A stretch of DNA of 10,208 nucleotides from Smittium culicis (lineage: Eukaryota; Kickxellomycota; Harpellomycetes; Harpellales; Legeriomycetaceae), in contig LSSN01000171.1 of NCBI GenBank assembly GCA_001970855.1, forward strand, positions 6,480-16,687, written 5' to 3'. The notes below the pieces were generated by a model. The model made no database searches, was not told the DNA's origin, and was given only the letters and a program-made list of their open reading frames with translations. A program made the translations under genes and the position numbers. How positions within the stretch are numbered: position 1 is the first letter of the stretch; each line of letters opens with the position of its first letter. This document shows, in pieces, positions 9,354-10,208 of the stretch.

Positions 9354-9451
9354 AAAAATGAATTTATTGATTCGCTAATGGCTTAAAATTGAATTGATTA
9401 TTTGCTGTTATAATACATATACCAACATTTCTTAAGTTTTCTGAATTAAAG

Positions 9452-9514
9452 TGTTGTTATTGAACGCTGTTCGATATATTTGGTATATCAAAAACATTCA
9501 ACAGCCCGTGAATG
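9452..9514. repeat. Nested short inverted repeats
   Basis: TGTTG at 9452-9456 pairs with CAACA at 9499-9503. Inside it, GATATA (9473-9478) pairs with TATATC (9484-9489) around a 5-base loop. CATTCA (9495-9500) pairs with TGAATG (9509-9514) around ACAGCCCG. TGTTG/CAACA are also typical LTR-end words, but here they enclose only about 50 bases. Confidence 0.45.
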
Positions 9515-9639
9515 GGTTAATAAAGATAAAAAGCTGTTTCCTTTTATTTATATACATTTTTTCTCAGAGAGTTTATTAAACATAATTAAAAAGTATACTC
9601 CTAAGAGTGAAATACCTTGCCGTGGTTTAAGGGCTTAAG

Positions 9640-9663
9640 TAGTGTACTTAGAAAAGTACACTA
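9640..9663. repeat. Perfect 10-bp hairpin
   Basis: TAGTGTACTT (9640-9649) and AAGTACACTA (9654-9663) are perfect reverse complements around the tetraloop AGAA. It lies 17 bases before the larger hairpin at 9681-9720. Confidence 0.85.
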
Positions 9664-9680
9664 TACTAAAATTTCACACA

Positions 9681-9720
9681 GCGTTGCACTATCCTTGGTC
9701 GGGGATAGTGAAGGCAACGC
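9681..9720. repeat. 14-bp hairpin with one bulge
   Basis: GCGTTGC (9681-9687) pairs with GCAACGC (9714-9720), and ACTATCC (9688-9694) pairs with GGATAGT (9703-9709). Together they give 14 perfect pairs, a loop of eight bases (TTGGTCGG) and a one-sided bulge GAAG (9710-9713). The fold is stable on either strand and could be a structured RNA element of the repeat. Confidence 0.85.
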
Positions 9721-9721
9721 C

Positions 9722-9745
9722 CAGCGATTCGGAGGACAGCGATTC
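9722..9745. repeat. Short tandem duplication of CAGCGATTC
   Basis: CAGCGATTC occurs at 9722-9730 and 9737-9745, with GGAGGA between the copies and CAGAGGAGGA after the second, so the period is 15 bases. A related CAGCGTTCGACAGC lies further on, near 9819-9832. Confidence 0.7.
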
Positions 9746-9894
9746 CAGAGGAGGACCATCTAGAAACAGGAGGAACCGATTCGTTTAGCACAGTCTGAGA
9801 CATTATCTGTGCACAAGTCCAGCGTTCGACAGCATTACGGAACTCAGCCGTTTAGCAGCTTATTGTAGGAGAGCCAGATCGATCATCTCCATGT

Positions 9895-9915
9895 TTGAGT
9901 AGGAGCCTATTTTTT
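9895..9915. repeat. Target-site duplication, left copy
   Basis: TTGAGTAGGAGCCTA followed by six T. It is identical to 10050-10070. The exact right edge is ambiguous because it runs into the T tract of the insertion (T14 at 9910-9923). Confidence 0.88.
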
Positions 9916-10049
9916 TTTTTTTTAAACGGATTTTATTATTATTTTAATAACTTAAAAATATAAACTAAAAATACAATAAGCTAATAAAAATAAAATAAAT
10001 TCCTCTGGCGGTCTACCGCCTCCGTACCATGATGGCATTGGATCAAGTG
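9916..10049 (-). mobile_element. 5'-truncated LINE-like retroposon insertion
   Basis: This insert of about 134 bases lies between two identical copies of a 15-21 base target sequence. On the minus strand it ends in poly(A) (T tract at 9910-9923), preceded by ATAATAATAAAATCCGTTT. Its 5' part is GC-richer and contains the hairpin GGCGGT-CT-ACCGCC (10006-10019). One minus-strand frame reads LDPMPSWYGGGRPPEEF and stays open for about 31 codons to a TAA, so it may be the C-terminus of a retroelement protein followed by an AT-rich 3' UTR. There is no tRNA-like B box, so I favour a truncated LINE over a tRNA-derived SINE. The right duplicate ends TTTTTT/ATTAAT, which is where a LINE endonuclease of the APE type would nick to prime on the poly(A) tail. 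The family is not identified. Confidence 0.75.
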
Positions 10050-10070
10050 TTGAGTAGGAGCCTATTTTTT
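10050..10070. repeat. Target-site duplication, right copy
   Basis: TTGAGTAGGAGCCTA followed by exactly six T, then ATTAATCC, the resumed sequence of the host repeat. It is the partner of 9895-9915. Confidence 0.88.
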
Positions 10071-10208
10071 ATTAATCCTGTTAGATGTAGGCTCTGACTA
10101 GGAGCTCAATGATCATAACGAATTCAATTTTGTTGGAACGAGCTTAATTCAATGACTGCTTGTAACTTCAGTCATACAGCCTACTTGAAGCAATGCCTGG
10201 GTGGATCT

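Larger units (their letters stand above)
8787..9589. other. AT-rich intergenic stretch with diverged repeats
   Basis: This is the region 5' of the reductase. I see no gene. It carries a duplicated segment (8983-9064 and 9283-9353), a degenerate 13-bp tandem array (9221-9297) and a palindrome-rich patch (9452-9514), described separately. Confidence 0.6.
9590..10208. mobile_element. Retroelement-like GC-rich block, possibly an LTR, running off the window
   Basis: Composition changes sharply here: most of 9660-9900 and 10080-10208 is near balanced in GC, against strongly AT-rich DNA to the left. The block has no long reading frame. The longest open stretch, on the minus strand at about 9669-9851, has 61 codons, no clear start and no recognised domain. 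It contains two strong hairpins (9640-9663, 9681-9720), a 15-bp tandem duplication (9722-9745), and further stems such as TGACTG/CAGTCA (10153-10158 and 10169-10174) and GAGCCTA/TAGGCTC (10058-10064 and 10088-10094). Non-coding, structured, GC-shifted DNA that hosts a nested insertion fits an LTR or an untranslated region of a repeat. TG/CA ends, a primer-binding site and the right boundary are not visible, so the class is inferred. Confidence 0.45.

Noticed and set aside
9916..10049. tRNA-derived SINE
   Set aside because: No A/B-box promoter (no GGTTCGANNCC-like sequence) on the minus strand, and one frame near the 5' end looks like a protein C-terminus.
1..10208. CRISPR array, tRNA or rRNA genes, bacterial operon features
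   Set aside because: No regularly spaced repeats with unique spacers, no cloverleaf-like sequence with a T-loop motif, and eukaryotic gene and repeat features throughout.

Overview
This window looks like intron-poor nuclear DNA of a very AT-rich eukaryote, most likely a fungus. The base composition is extreme outside one gene, microsatellites and homopolymer runs are frequent, and poly(A)-tailed retroelement insertions with target-site duplications are present. The one recognisable protein resembles fungal xylose/aldose reductases. The mix of an AT-rich genome and dense retroelements would suit an early-diverging lineage such as Glomeromycotina, but that assignment is inference and cannot be proven here.

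Layout: 1-155 is a perfect TTCTTA hexanucleotide array cut by the window edge. From 156 to about 6370 the DNA is almost entirely AT-rich and non-coding. It holds two further simple repeats, one C-rich (plus strand) island at about 2890-3060 with a minus-strand TATA-like element beside it, and no convincing gene. From about 6378 to 7520 there are exon-like patches in changing frames, of unknown family, and a tiny poly(A) insertion scar at 7030-7075. The only clear gene is at 8732-7762 (minus strand): an aldo/keto reductase with all four catalytic residues, broken by a single missing base at 8442-8444. It has a TATA box about 50 bases upstream of its ATG. From 8760 to 9590 the DNA is intergenic, with a degenerate 13-bp tandem array and a diverged duplicated segment.

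From about 9590 to the right edge the composition changes abruptly. This part is GC-richer, full of perfect inverted repeats, and looks like the terminal part (possibly an LTR) of a retroelement that continues beyond the window. A second element, the 3' end of a LINE-like retroposon on the minus strand, has inserted into this block at 9916-10049 and made a direct repeat of 15 to 21 bp. The nick site, TTTTTT/A, fits target-primed reverse transcription.

The genes do not form an operon or pathway. I see no evidence of a new multi-gene system. The best signals are the nested retroelement history at the right end, the long near-perfect hairpins in that block, the related short tail at 7043-7062, and the one-base break in an otherwise intact reductase.
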